From Actinomycetota bacterium (lineage in GTDB: Bacteria; Actinomycetota; Actinomycetes; Streptosporangiales; Streptosporangiaceae), in the NCBI GenBank assembly GCA_027306495.1, contig DAHUZQ010000145.1, positions 1 through 32,005 of the forward strand: a stretch of 32,005 nt of DNA, read 5' to 3'. Position 1 is the stretch's first letter. Every line of letters begins with the position of its first letter. The notes under the pieces are model-generated. The model was not told the origin of the DNA. It saw only the letters and a program-made list of their open reading frames with translations, and did no database searches. Made by a program: the position numbers and the translations under genes. Of this stretch, positions 8,238 to 15,047 are shown one piece after another.

Positions 8238-9380
8238 TCACAACGGATTGACGACCACGAACGCCTGGCCGTAAGCAGGGCCGACGCTGCCGAGGCCACC
8301 ACCCGGATCGGTCATTTCGTTTCCATAGCCCGCGGCGAACAGCCGGCTGGTGGCCACACCGTGCGCCATGAGGAAGGCGCGAACGGCTCCCGCCCGCCGC
8401 CAGGACAGCAGGCTCTCGCGGCCGAGCGGGCCGGACCGGTCGCCGAAGGCGAGGATGCTGACCTGCGCCCGCGGATCCGTGGCGGTGAGTGTGGCGGCCA
8501 AACTGGCCAGCAGCGCCCTCGATCCCGGCTGGAGACGTGCCTCGCCCGGCCTGAACCGGAGGCTGGCCGGCGCGGGCCCGGTGTGCCCGGCCAGCGCTTG
8601 CCGGACCACCGGGGCCAGTCCGGCTGCCGCACCCGCGACCAGGATCACGGCCCGGGCCGCACCTGCCCGCAGCAGGGCCGCCTGCCATTCCAGTTCCTCG
8701 GCGCGGTCACCCCGGACTCCGGCGATGACGACCGTGATGCCCGCCAGGCTCGCTGGCCCGGCCCGCAGTGCTTCGTCCGAGAGCAGCCGGGTCGCGAAGA
8801 GCACGATCACCCGGCGTGTCCCGAGATCATTCCCTGCCTGCTGAAGGCTCGTGAAGAAGGCGGTCGCGGCCGAAAGATCGGGCCGCGGGCTCGCAGCGGA
8901 CCCGGCCCCGGGAACCGCCCGGGAGAGGCCGGGGATGAGTGATGAGGACCACGCATGCATGAGCCCGGCAAGCTTCCGGGCCAGGACCTGGCGATCACCG
9001 GCGATCTGGATCCGGTAACCGGTGAGGCGGTGCTGGTAGGTGAGCTTCTCGAAGTGGGTGGTCTGCCCTGCTGGCTGGATGGGGCCGGCGGGGGCCGTCA
9101 TGGCGGGCGGTGGAGGCGACACCGAGGCCGCGAGCACCTTCCCGCCCGCCGCCAGGTCGACGACCTCCACGTGTTCCCGGGGACGCGCGGAGGCGGCGGC
9201 GAGGGCTTCGATCGCCGGCAGATCGTGACGGGCCTGGCTGGTCTCGATGACCAGGGCCGCGGATGTGCCAGGCCCGGCAGTCAGCCGGCGCGGATCCCCG
9301 CCGCCAGCGGCGGCGCAACCGGCGGCGGCCACCGCCAGGGTGGCGACCGGCGCCAGCACCTTCATTGCCCTGCTGTTCAT
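8238..9380 (-). CDS. Putative lipoprotein with C-terminal OmpA-like domain
   Basis: 380 residues from ATG 9380, with AGGGG about 8 bases upstream; an earlier in-frame start at 9419 is less well placed. A short signal peptide (MKVLAPVATLAVAAAGC) ends in a lipobox with Cys22 as the lipidation site, so the protein should be anchored outside the membrane. Residues about 45-270 are alpha/beta (ALVIETS, RVIVLFATRLLS, GITVVIAG) and may be a degenerate vWA-like fold, although no complete metal-binding motif is visible. The last 110 residues match the OmpA/peptidoglycan-associated pattern: F-x-P-G then L-x-P-x-S, SILAFGDRSGPLG, LSWRRAGAVRAFL and GYGNEM. It lies between the membrane protein and the repeat protein genes. 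It probably links the membrane and the cell wall. Confidence 0.75.
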   Translation of the reverse strand: MNSRAMKVLAPVATLAVAAAGCAAAGGGDPRRLTAGPGTSAALVIETSQARHDLPAIEALAAASARPREHVEVVDLAAGGKVLAASVSPPPPAMTAPAGPIQPAGQTTHFEKLTYQHRLTGYRIQIAGDRQVLARKLAGLMHAWSSSLIPGLSRAVPGAGSAASPRPDLSAATAFFTSLQQAGNDLGTRRVIVLFATRLLSDEALRAGPASLAGITVVIAGVRGDRAEELEWQAALLRAGAARAVILVAGAAAGLAPVVRQALAGHTGPAPASLRFRPGEARLQPGSRALLASLAATLTATDPRAQVSILAFGDRSGPLGRESLLSWRRAGAVRAFLMAHGVATSRLFAAGYGNEMTDPGGGLGSVGPAYGQAFVVVNPL

Positions 9381-9512
9381 CGTGCACCCCTGGGGGGATC
9401 GGTCCTGCTTCATCGACACCGGTAGGGACAGATCGCCCCCGGCTCCGCGAACCGTGGGCGGCGGACAGCCGGCGGCCGCGCCTGGAAAACTGGCACGCGC
9501 CGCCGGCCAGCG

Positions 9513-9535
9513 GCCGGGCCTGGCGAGGCCCCGGC
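9513..9535 (-). terminator. Hairpin just after the membrane protein gene
   Basis: GCCGGG at 9513-9518 pairs with CCCGGC at 9530-9535, and CCT with AGG inside, with one bulged C and a GGCG loop. On the minus strand it directly follows the stop codon at 9537-9539. It could end or attenuate transcription between the membrane protein and the OmpA-like lipoprotein, so the three minus-strand genes may not be a simple single operon. Confidence 0.45.
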
Positions 9536-9536
9536 G

Positions 9537-10397
9537 TCAGCCCATGAGCAGCACGGCGATCGCCCTGCTGCTCGCCGCCAGGAACTCCTCATGTGCGATG
9601 CCGGCGGGCGGGTGAGAGATCGCCCAGGCCATGACGGTGTCTTCGAGAGCTGCCCGGGACAAGCCGGCCCTGGTGCGGGCTGCCGAGGCTGCGTCCTGCG
9701 TGTCGGCCCGGGCGGCACGGCGCGCGGCGCGGTCGGCGCTCGCCACAGCCTTCGGCCTGCGGTGCGACAGGAGCACGAAGCCGACCGCCACGAGGGCGGC
9801 CGACATGCCGGTCAGGGCCAGCGCGCCAAGGGCAGCCGACGGCATCCCCTCGTAGCCGGTGACCTGCAGGTAGTCCAGCCGCAGGGCGAAGATGGTGACG
9901 AATCCGGCACCGAGCAGGGCAACCAGGAGCCAGAAGGTCACCCGGCGGCCCTTGGTGGCGAACAGGTCGAGCAGCCACATCTGCCCGCCCAGCGCGGCGC
10001 ACAGCAGGACGGTCAGGGCCAGCGTCGGGATCTGATCTAGCCCGAATGCCTCCGCTGTCCAGTACGCGGGCAGCACATCGAGCAGGGCCAGAGCGGTCGC
10101 GGCCGCGGTGGCAAACCGCCGGCCGAGCTGCCGGTGCGGGCTCGCCTTGTGACGCTCGGCGCTGGCTCGCGCGCGGGCCTCCGCCGCCTGTCGGCTGGCC
10201 TGCTCCGCCACTGCGGCTGCGAGGTCGGCCTGAGCCCGGTCGTTGCGTGCTTCCTGAAATTGGTCGAGGGCAAGCGGCGACTCCCGGAACAGCTCGCCGA
10301 TCGCGGCGATTGCGCTGGAAAGCAGCGACTGGCCCGGCTGGCTAGCGACCGGGGGCTGGCCGGCCTCGCCAGGGCCCAGAAGTGGGTGGATGGACAT
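9537..10397 (-). CDS. Four-helix membrane protein with coiled-coil N-terminus
   Basis: 286 residues from ATG 10397, supported by GGGAGG 9 bases upstream. The frame is open a further 340 bases upstream, but that part has unlikely composition and no ribosome binding site. Residues about 35-95 are rich in Ala, Glu, Arg and Gln (QADLAAAVAEQASRQAAEAR) and should form a coiled coil. Four hydrophobic segments follow: TAAATALALLDVLPAYWTA, LALTVLLCAALGGQMWLL, VTFWLLVALLGAGFVTIFAL and ALALTGMSAALVAVGFVLL. The tail is basic and Ala-rich, ending in a helical segment. The family is not recognised. Together with the neighbouring lipoprotein it gives the minus-strand set a membrane location. It may be a membrane platform or effector for the Lon-NACHT locus, which is inference from position. 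Confidence 0.7.
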   Translation of the reverse strand: MSIHPLLGPGEAGQPPVASQPGQSLLSSAIAAIGELFRESPLALDQFQEARNDRAQADLAAAVAEQASRQAAEARARASAERHKASPHRQLGRRFATAAATALALLDVLPAYWTAEAFGLDQIPTLALTVLLCAALGGQMWLLDLFATKGRRVTFWLLVALLGAGFVTIFALRLDYLQVTGYEGMPSAALGALALTGMSAALVAVGFVLLSHRRPKAVASADRAARRAARADTQDAASAARTRAGLSRAALEDTVMAWAISHPPAGIAHEEFLAASSRAIAVLLMG

Positions 10398-10766
10398 GAG
10401 AAAGCGCCTCCCTTCGCTCATGCCCGAGGTAGGGGGAGCGGAGAGAGCCCACCGCGCGACCGCGAGTGAATGGATGTGAACGGGGCGGCGCGAAACGGGC
10501 GGCAATATCGTGCGCGCGGTGCCCGCAGGCCGCAATTGCGTGACCCGGGGCTCGCTCCCGCCTGGTTCCGGGCGCGTTCCCCGCTGTGGTCCCGCCCCGG
10601 GGAAGTGCCGGGCCAGCCCCATCCGCGGGTGCGGGTTCGTGACCAATACCGCGCGGTGCCGGCCGATTGTAACGGCAGCGGGTGAATCGGCACTATCTGT
10701 ACGCAAGTGACATTCCATGTTAGCCTGACGGCACACCATGCCTTGGACGGTGGCGGCGGGAGGTTA
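10398..10766. other. Intergenic region between divergent genes
   Basis: This 369-bp gap separates the starts of the minus-strand membrane protein and the plus-strand GAF-like protein, so promoters for both must lie here. The stretch about 10665-10735 is more A+T-rich than its surroundings and is a plausible promoter area for the plus-strand gene. I see no clear operator, hairpin or small gene. Confidence 0.4.
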
Positions 10767-11609
10767 ATGGTGGTGACGAGAGGCCTTTCGCTACTCATAC
10801 GGGATTCTCTGCCGATACTTGGTGTTGCTGGCTTCGTTTTCACTGTTGCTGGCGTAGTGCTTACCGTCAGGCTCTCGCCTCGCAAGGCCAATGAAGCCCC
10901 ACTCCGGGGCCGCCCCGTGCGCGCAGTCCGCATCTGGAGTCCGTCACAGTACTCCCTGGCGCTTGGTTATCTTGAGGATTTCTGCCAGAAGCTGCGGAAC
11001 AAATTTTACTATTCTGGGAAAGAGCGGGGACGCGTTACCGAGTCCGACCTCGTCCGGTGGATAATCCAGCTCTCACTCACCTGCGCGGCCCAGATGGTCC
11101 CCCAGTCGCTGGGCAGGGCGACCCTCTTCCGCGTCAGCAGCCTGACCTCTGACGGCGATGGCCGGACCGTAGGGATACGGATTTACTCATCGGAGTTCGT
11201 GGGCGTCTTTTCGGTGAATCAAGTTGCCAGTGTCTTCGACGGTACATTCTTGCGGAACCTGCATCTCAATGAGAATCAGCACACCGATGAGTGCCCGGCG
11301 GCTCTTCAGTGCATCCTGGAAGGCATGCCGATAATCCAGTCTCTGGCCCGCCGGAAGGCCGCGCTGGATGAACCAGAGCGTGCGATCGGCGCCACTCATA
11401 TTCTCGGCATACCGCTGCAGGGCGGATTCCACGTGATAAGGGATCCTGATCAGGTGGTCGCAATTACTGTCGAGCTCAAGTTTGGCAAGCTGAGGGGCTG
11501 GCTGATTGACCGGCGCAATCCACAGCGGCTGACGGTCTACCGGCGGGCCACTCACCTGGCCAGGCTGCTCGCGAACGTCCCGGAACTCGCCGATCCCCGT
11601 TTCAGTTGA
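10767..11609 (+). CDS. Membrane-anchored hypothetical protein, possibly GAF-like
   Basis: 280 residues. The GGGAGG at 10758-10763 is too close to ATG 10767 to be ideal, so GTG 10770 or 10773 may be the true start; the difference is one or two residues. A single hydrophobic segment (SLPILGVAGFVFTVAGVVL) near the N-terminus anchors the protein, probably with the rest in the cytoplasm. The remainder is alpha/beta, and the stretch GATHILGIPLQ with VVAITVELKFG near the C-terminus has the hydrophobic pattern of a GAF domain. This is a weak resemblance. Codon use is less G/C-biased than in the flanking genes, as in the radical SAM gene downstream. A perfect 9-bp hairpin at its stop ends the transcript. 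Function unknown. Confidence 0.65.
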   Translation: MVVTRGLSLLIRDSLPILGVAGFVFTVAGVVLTVRLSPRKANEAPLRGRPVRAVRIWSPSQYSLALGYLEDFCQKLRNKFYYSGKERGRVTESDLVRWIIQLSLTCAAQMVPQSLGRATLFRVSSLTSDGDGRTVGIRIYSSEFVGVFSVNQVASVFDGTFLRNLHLNENQHTDECPAALQCILEGMPIIQSLARRKAALDEPERAIGATHILGIPLQGGFHVIRDPDQVVAITVELKFGKLRGWLIDRRNPQRLTVYRRATHLARLLANVPELADPRFS

Positions 11610-11632
11610 CCCGCCGCCGTAGTGCGGCGGGT
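11609..11632 (+). terminator. Perfect 9-bp hairpin at gene end
   Basis: ACCCGCCGC at 11609-11617 pairs exactly with GCGGCGGGT at 11624-11632 around a six-base loop, beginning at the last base of the stop codon of the preceding gene. There is no T-run. It is very likely an intrinsic terminator of the actinomycete type. Confidence 0.75.
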
Positions 11633-11748
11633 GGTCAGCGGAGACGAAGGGGCCGGCCCGAAGGCACCCGCTCATCGGGCGTGTCCTGGGCCAGGCGCCA
11701 GCTGTGCGGCCTGACCTACCGCGAGCGCTCACCCCTGTGCTGGCCCAC

Positions 11749-11848
11749 TGTGGCCCGGGCGACCGTTGGGCGTCCATGGCTCGGTCCCTGCGCCGTGACT
11801 CTGGAATTCGCCCCGCCTTGTGGCCCGGGCGACCCGTTGGGCGTTCAT
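11749..11848. repeat. Pair of 29-bp direct repeats
   Basis: TGTGGCCCGGGCGACCGTTG occurs at 11749, and again at 11819 with one extra C, each followed by GGCGT and CAT with one substitution. The copies start 70 bases apart. They may be binding sites or the trace of a small duplication. No attachment-site or insertion-sequence features accompany them. Confidence 0.65.
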
Positions 11849-12125
11849 AGGGCACCCGCGCCCGCGCTCACCTCGGCCCGCCCGCTCCACCCCCGCAAGT
11901 GAATGGACGGGGGCCTGCCAGATACGGACCGGGATCCCGCTGCTATGCCAATACTGGATACAAGAGTATGTAACCATCCAGATCACGACAGACTGGGCGG
12001 CTCCCAGCGGGGCTGTTCGCCGCGTGGCGCCGCTGTGCCGTGACGTGCCGTGAACGGACGCGATATGGTCTTAGGGGCACCATCGTTACCCGACGGTACC
12101 CTCCCCAACCGGCGAGGCAGTCCGA

Positions 12126-12350
12126 GTGTGGCCCCTGCGGCTGGCGGGTATTAAGGTGTTCCGTGGCTTCCTGTGTCCACCACGGTGCCCCAGGATCCCG
12201 CTGTGCCCGCCCGGCCGACGGAGTGATCGCCGGGCTTTTCGGTGTTCGCGCGCCATGGCCCTACCAAGGATGGGCGCGCAGACCCCGGCCCTGCGCCACG
12301 CGTGCTCTGCCAGGATCGGCTGTACGTGTGGCCACCGGCCTCGGTGCTAA
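12126..12350 (+). CDS. Doubtful small Cys-containing open frame before the radical SAM gene
   Basis: 74 codons from GTG 12126, with GAGG about 8 bases upstream, ending TAA 80 bases before the radical SAM start. The deduced peptide has many Cys and Arg residues and ends in CSARIGCTCGHRPRC, which would suit a substrate peptide of a radical SAM maturase. Against this, an overlapping frame is also Cys-containing, so composition alone could give it; the T-tailed hairpin at 12209-12239 lies inside it; and no leader-core pattern from a known peptide family is visible. It is listed as a candidate only. Confidence 0.2.
   Translation: MWPLRLAGIKVFRGFLCPPRCPRIPLCPPGRRSDRRAFRCSRAMALPRMGAQTPALRHACSARIGCTCGHRPRC
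12209..12239 (+). terminator. T-tailed hairpin upstream of the radical SAM gene
   Basis: GCCCGGC at 12209-12215 pairs exactly with GCCGGGC at 12229-12235, followed at once by TTTT. T-tails are uncommon in this window. No confident gene ends just upstream, so the hairpin may end a short RNA or act as an attenuator about 190 bases before the radical SAM start. No known riboswitch class was recognised. Confidence 0.5.
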
Positions 12351-12429
12351 GCTGCCCGGAGGCATATGGGTGGGAATGCGCCGTTTGCGTAGGATCCGTG
12401 TATGTGCTTGGTGATATGAAGGAGACTCC

Positions 12430-13332
12430 TTGCTCGATGAAGTAGCGGGCATAGAGCGCGTGCGGATGCTGTATGTCCAACTCCTCTATAAATGCAATTA
12501 CAGATGTCTGCACTGCTTTCATGGCAGCCTGCTCGATTCCCCCAGTCATTACAAGCGGGAGCAGATCGAAGCCCTTCTGCGGCACTTTGTTGCAAACTAT
12601 GACCTGAAAGCGGTGACCTACCTCGGCGGCGAGCCGATGATGCACCCGGACATCGTCGGCCTCGCGGCGTACGCGCACCGGAGTGGATTGGCCGTCGAGA
12701 TCTGCACCAACGGGCACTTTGGATTCCGTCGGCAGTTCGAGGCATTGGCACCGTGGGTGTCCAAGCTGCGTGTGTCGCTGGAAGGGCTCCGGGAAACCAA
12801 CGACAAGATCCGGCGCGTGGGCAGTTTTGATTCCGCGATGCGCAGCATCGCGCTGGCCACCGGGCTTGGAATTCCTGTCGGCATAACGATGACTGTGACC
12901 GCTTGGAATGTGCGGGAGGTGATCCCGCTCGCGCGGATTCTTGGGCTGATGAACGTGGCTGAACTCAAGCTTCACCGCATACGGCCGGTGGGGTCAGCGG
13001 CCCAGCATCCTGAACTGCTGGCATTCGGCCCACACGACCTGAGCGGCCTGCGGCGTTCCATACAGGAGAGCGATACCTCTCTCAAGATTATTTATGACTC
13101 CGACCTTTTTGAGGATGCAGCGCCCGTAAGTGATGCGTTGCCCGGCGCGCCACAGCGGCTTGACCGGCTTGAAATCGACCCGGCCGGTGGCCTGACCATG
13201 TCGTGCAAGGCGGTCGGCCTGAATGCGAATGCCTTTTACTGGGATAAGCAGACCGCGAGCGTCGGTTACGCTCCGCATGCTGGAGACGAGTTCGATCTGG
13301 GGATGTCGCAGGTCCTTTACCGTACGGCGTGA
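12430..13332 (+). CDS. Radical SAM enzyme
   Basis: 300 residues. The start is TTG 12430, fixed by AAGGAG at 12419-12424 with 5 bases between; the upstream frame gives no better start. The 4Fe-4S/SAM motif C-x3-C-x2-C is seen as KCNYRCLHC with Cys22, Cys26 and Cys29. GGEPMMHPD near residue 60 is the GGE motif that contacts SAM. The rest fits a partial TIM barrel. A late Cys259 (LTMSCKAVG) sits where SPASM/twitch proteins have their auxiliary cluster cysteines, but a full set is not present. Such enzymes modify peptides or small molecules by radical chemistry; the substrate cannot be told. Codon use is less G/C-rich than most of the window. It converges with the TetR gene across 24 bases. Confidence 0.85.
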   Translation: MLDEVAGIERVRMLYVQLLYKCNYRCLHCFHGSLLDSPSHYKREQIEALLRHFVANYDLKAVTYLGGEPMMHPDIVGLAAYAHRSGLAVEICTNGHFGFRRQFEALAPWVSKLRVSLEGLRETNDKIRRVGSFDSAMRSIALATGLGIPVGITMTVTAWNVREVIPLARILGLMNVAELKLHRIRPVGSAAQHPELLAFGPHDLSGLRRSIQESDTSLKIIYDSDLFEDAAPVSDALPGAPQRLDRLEIDPAGGLTMSCKAVGLNANAFYWDKQTASVGYAPHAGDEFDLGMSQVLYRTA

Positions 13333-13356
13333 CTGAACCGCCCGGCCCGGCCGCGA

Positions 13357-14061
13357 TCAGCCCCGGATGTCCGGCGGCGCCTGAGTGAGGCCTGGTGCCG
13401 TCGCGGGTGGCGCGAGGGCGCGCAGTGCGAGAGCGGTGATCGCGGGCTCAAGGTCGGGTGGCATGACCGCAGTGCGCACCCGCTGGGCGGATATCACCGA
13501 CAGCAGCAGCCAGGCGGCGGCTTGTGGGTCGGCGCCTGGATCGATGCCGCCATGCGCTTGGGCGTGTTCGATCAGATCAGCCAGATGGGCGGCGATGGCG
13601 CGCAAGGCTTTGCGGGCCGGCTCGGTCAGTTCGGGCTCCGCCGCCAGCGCGGCCGCGTCGGCGAAGAGCACGCCGTAGGCTGCGCCCGCATGGTGGAGCC
13701 GGCCAGTCCCGGCGCCGGCATCTGCGCTGTCCTGCTCCGGCGGCCCGTGCCCGGGCCCTGCGAGCACATGACCGAGCAGGCCCGGCGCTGAGCCGGCCTG
13801 TGCCGCTAGCTCATCCAGCGACGCCGCGGCCTCGGCGGCGGCCCGCTCCACGACGGCGGCGAAGAGCGCGGCCTTTGAGCCGAAATTCTGGAAGATCACG
13901 GGCTCGGTGACGCCTACCCGGGCCGCCACGTCAGACACCTTCGCTGCGCGGTAGCCGGTCATGGAGAACACCTCGGCAGCGGCACGCAGGATCGTTTCCC
14001 GGCGCTCTGCGGCAGGCAGCCGGGTTCGCCGGGTGTTCGTGCCGTCTTCGTCGCGATCCAT
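13357..14061 (-). CDS. TetR/AcrR-family transcriptional repressor
   Basis: 234 residues. The N-terminal helix-turn-helix is typical: RRETILRAAAEVFSMTGYRA, then KVSDVAARVGVTEPVIFQNF and GSKAALFAAV at about residues 20-70. The C-terminal ligand-binding region is Ala-rich and diverged as usual. It lies opposite the methyltransferase gene, 83 bases start to start, and the gap holds two abutting copies of a TetR-like palindrome. The protein therefore probably represses both itself and the methyltransferase, with release by an unknown small molecule. The ribosome binding site is weak (AGAAG). Confidence 0.9.
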   Translation of the reverse strand: MDRDEDGTNTRRTRLPAAERRETILRAAAEVFSMTGYRAAKVSDVAARVGVTEPVIFQNFGSKAALFAAVVERAAAEAAASLDELAAQAGSAPGLLGHVLAGPGHGPPEQDSADAGAGTGRLHHAGAAYGVLFADAAALAAEPELTEPARKALRAIAAHLADLIEHAQAHGGIDPGADPQAAAWLLLSVISAQRVRTAVMPPDLEPAITALALRALAPPATAPGLTQAPPDIRG

Positions 14062-14089
14062 GGTCCGTCTTCTGAGTTCGTTTGACGGT

Positions 14090-14127
14090 TAACTTAGTCA
14101 TAACTAAGCTTAGTCGCTACTAAGTTA
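14090..14127. promoter_or_regulatory. Duplicated TetR-type operator
   Basis: Two copies of CTTAGTNNNNACTAAG abut exactly (14093-14108 and 14109-14124), and their junction forms the perfect palindrome ACTAAGCTTAGT. With flanking TAA and TTA the whole 38-bp block is symmetric about 14108/14109. It lies between the divergent TetR and methyltransferase starts and is far more A+T-rich than its surroundings. It probably binds two repressor dimers and covers both promoters. Confidence 0.85.
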
Positions 14128-14144
14128 GCTCACGGGAGGTTGGC

Positions 14145-14786
14145 ATGCATGACGTTCTCCGGCGGCTGCACGCAGGGCAGCGCCGCAAGGGGACCACGAT
14201 CGACTACTTCCGGCTCAACGAGGTGGTTAGCCAGATCGCTTTCGGCGGGCGCAGAGGCCAGGTCTACCGGTGGATCGTCTCCCTCGCGGAGGTGGGGCCG
14301 GGGGATTCGGTCTTGGACATCGGATGCAGCGGCGGGTACCTGGCAAGGAAACTGGCCGCGGCAGCGGGGCCGGGCGGCCACGTCACCGGGGTGGACCCGT
14401 CGCAGGGGGCGATCGCCTATGCGCGCCGGCGCGCCCTGCCCGCCATGACCTTCACGGTGGGAACCGCGCAGGACCTCGGCTTGCCGGATGCCGCGTTTGA
14501 CGTGGTCACATGCACGCTCGCGGTCCATCACATTCCCGCGCGCAAACGCCAGGCGGCGTTCGGTGAGATGTACCGGGTGACCAGGCCCGGCGGCCGGCTG
14601 CTGGTCGCCGATTTCGACCCTTCCCGGCGACCGTTCCCGCTCCATCCCGGCGCGCAGCGGATGCGCCGCGCGGCTGCCACCGTCGGCCCGTTGGAGGTAC
14701 TGGCCGCCACCAGCGGGTACCAGGTCGAGGCCACCGGCGACCTGTCGTTGCTGCGCTACCTCCTGGCCGTCCGCCCGGCTCGGTAA
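14145..14786 (+). CDS. Class I SAM-dependent methyltransferase
   Basis: 213 residues from ATG 14145, with GGGAGG at 14133-14138. Motif I is VLDIGCSGGYLA (Asp58 to Gly64), followed by the acidic strand end VTGVDPS, FTVGTAQDLGLPDAAFDVV, and LAVHHIP and RPGGRLLVADF as the later motifs, which is the Methyltransf_11/UbiE-like arrangement. The length is slightly short for this family. The substrate is unknown. It is controlled together with the divergent TetR gene through the shared operator, which suggests induction by a toxic or signalling compound that it may methylate; that part is inference. A strong hairpin lies 137 bases after the stop. Confidence 0.9.
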   Translation: MHDVLRRLHAGQRRKGTTIDYFRLNEVVSQIAFGGRRGQVYRWIVSLAEVGPGDSVLDIGCSGGYLARKLAAAAGPGGHVTGVDPSQGAIAYARRRALPAMTFTVGTAQDLGLPDAAFDVVTCTLAVHHIPARKRQAAFGEMYRVTRPGGRLLVADFDPSRRPFPLHPGAQRMRRAAATVGPLEVLAATSGYQVEATGDLSLLRYLLAVRPAR

Positions 14787-14802
14787 GCATCTTGACGGTC
14801 AG

Positions 14803-14958
14803 CAGTCCCGGGATCGGCTCGGGTGGGGGACTTGGGCCACGGGCCCGCAGTTCCCCGATGAGCATCTGCACGACTTCGCGGCGGCCTTCCCCGCACCGGC
14901 CGCGAAGGTGGCCTGGACCGCCGCGCGGGCCGCTCGCGGCACGAGCGGCCCGCGCTGA
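14803..14958 (+). pseudogene. Possible C-terminal gene remnant
   Basis: A frame of about 51 codons ending at TGA 14956-14958 has strong G/C bias at third positions and a protein-like sequence (WATGPQFPDEHLHDFAAAFP), but no start codon or ribosome binding site after the methyltransferase stop. It may be the tail of a deleted gene. The family was not recognised. The hairpin at 14923-14955 occupies its end. Confidence 0.3.
14923..14955 (+). terminator. Perfect 14-bp hairpin
   Basis: GCGCGGGCCGCTCG at 14923-14936 pairs base for base with CGAGCGGCCCGCGC at 14942-14955 around CGGCA. It is followed by the stop of the possible gene remnant. It is the longest perfect stem seen in the window and is a likely terminator for the methyltransferase transcript. 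Confidence 0.7.
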
Positions 14959-15047
14959 GCGGCGCCTCAAACACGCCCAGCGGCCCATACCACGCAGACG
15001 GCAGGTCCCAACGTATGCTTCTCCCCGGTAGACGGCGAGGGCGGATC

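Larger units (their letters stand above)
11633..12429. other. Long gap with repeats and structured leader-like DNA
   Basis: Almost 800 bp without a convincing gene. It holds a 29-bp direct repeat (11749-11777 and 11819-11848, about three differences), an A+T-richer patch at about 11940-12000 containing the inverted repeat CTGGAT/ATCCAG, a 6-bp stem CCGTGG/CCACGG (12161-12185), and a T-tailed hairpin (12209-12239). Short frames in this stretch lack strong start signals; the best is listed separately. A leader RNA or promoter region for the radical SAM gene is the simplest reading. Confidence 0.5.

Noticed and set aside
11945-12043. A 32-codon frame (MPILDTRVCNHPDHDRLGG...) as an FxLD-type peptide precursor for the radical SAM gene
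   Set aside because: Only the LDTRV stretch loosely recalls that family. The ribosome binding site is poor, no lanthionine enzymes are near, and the T-tailed hairpin separates it from the radical SAM gene.
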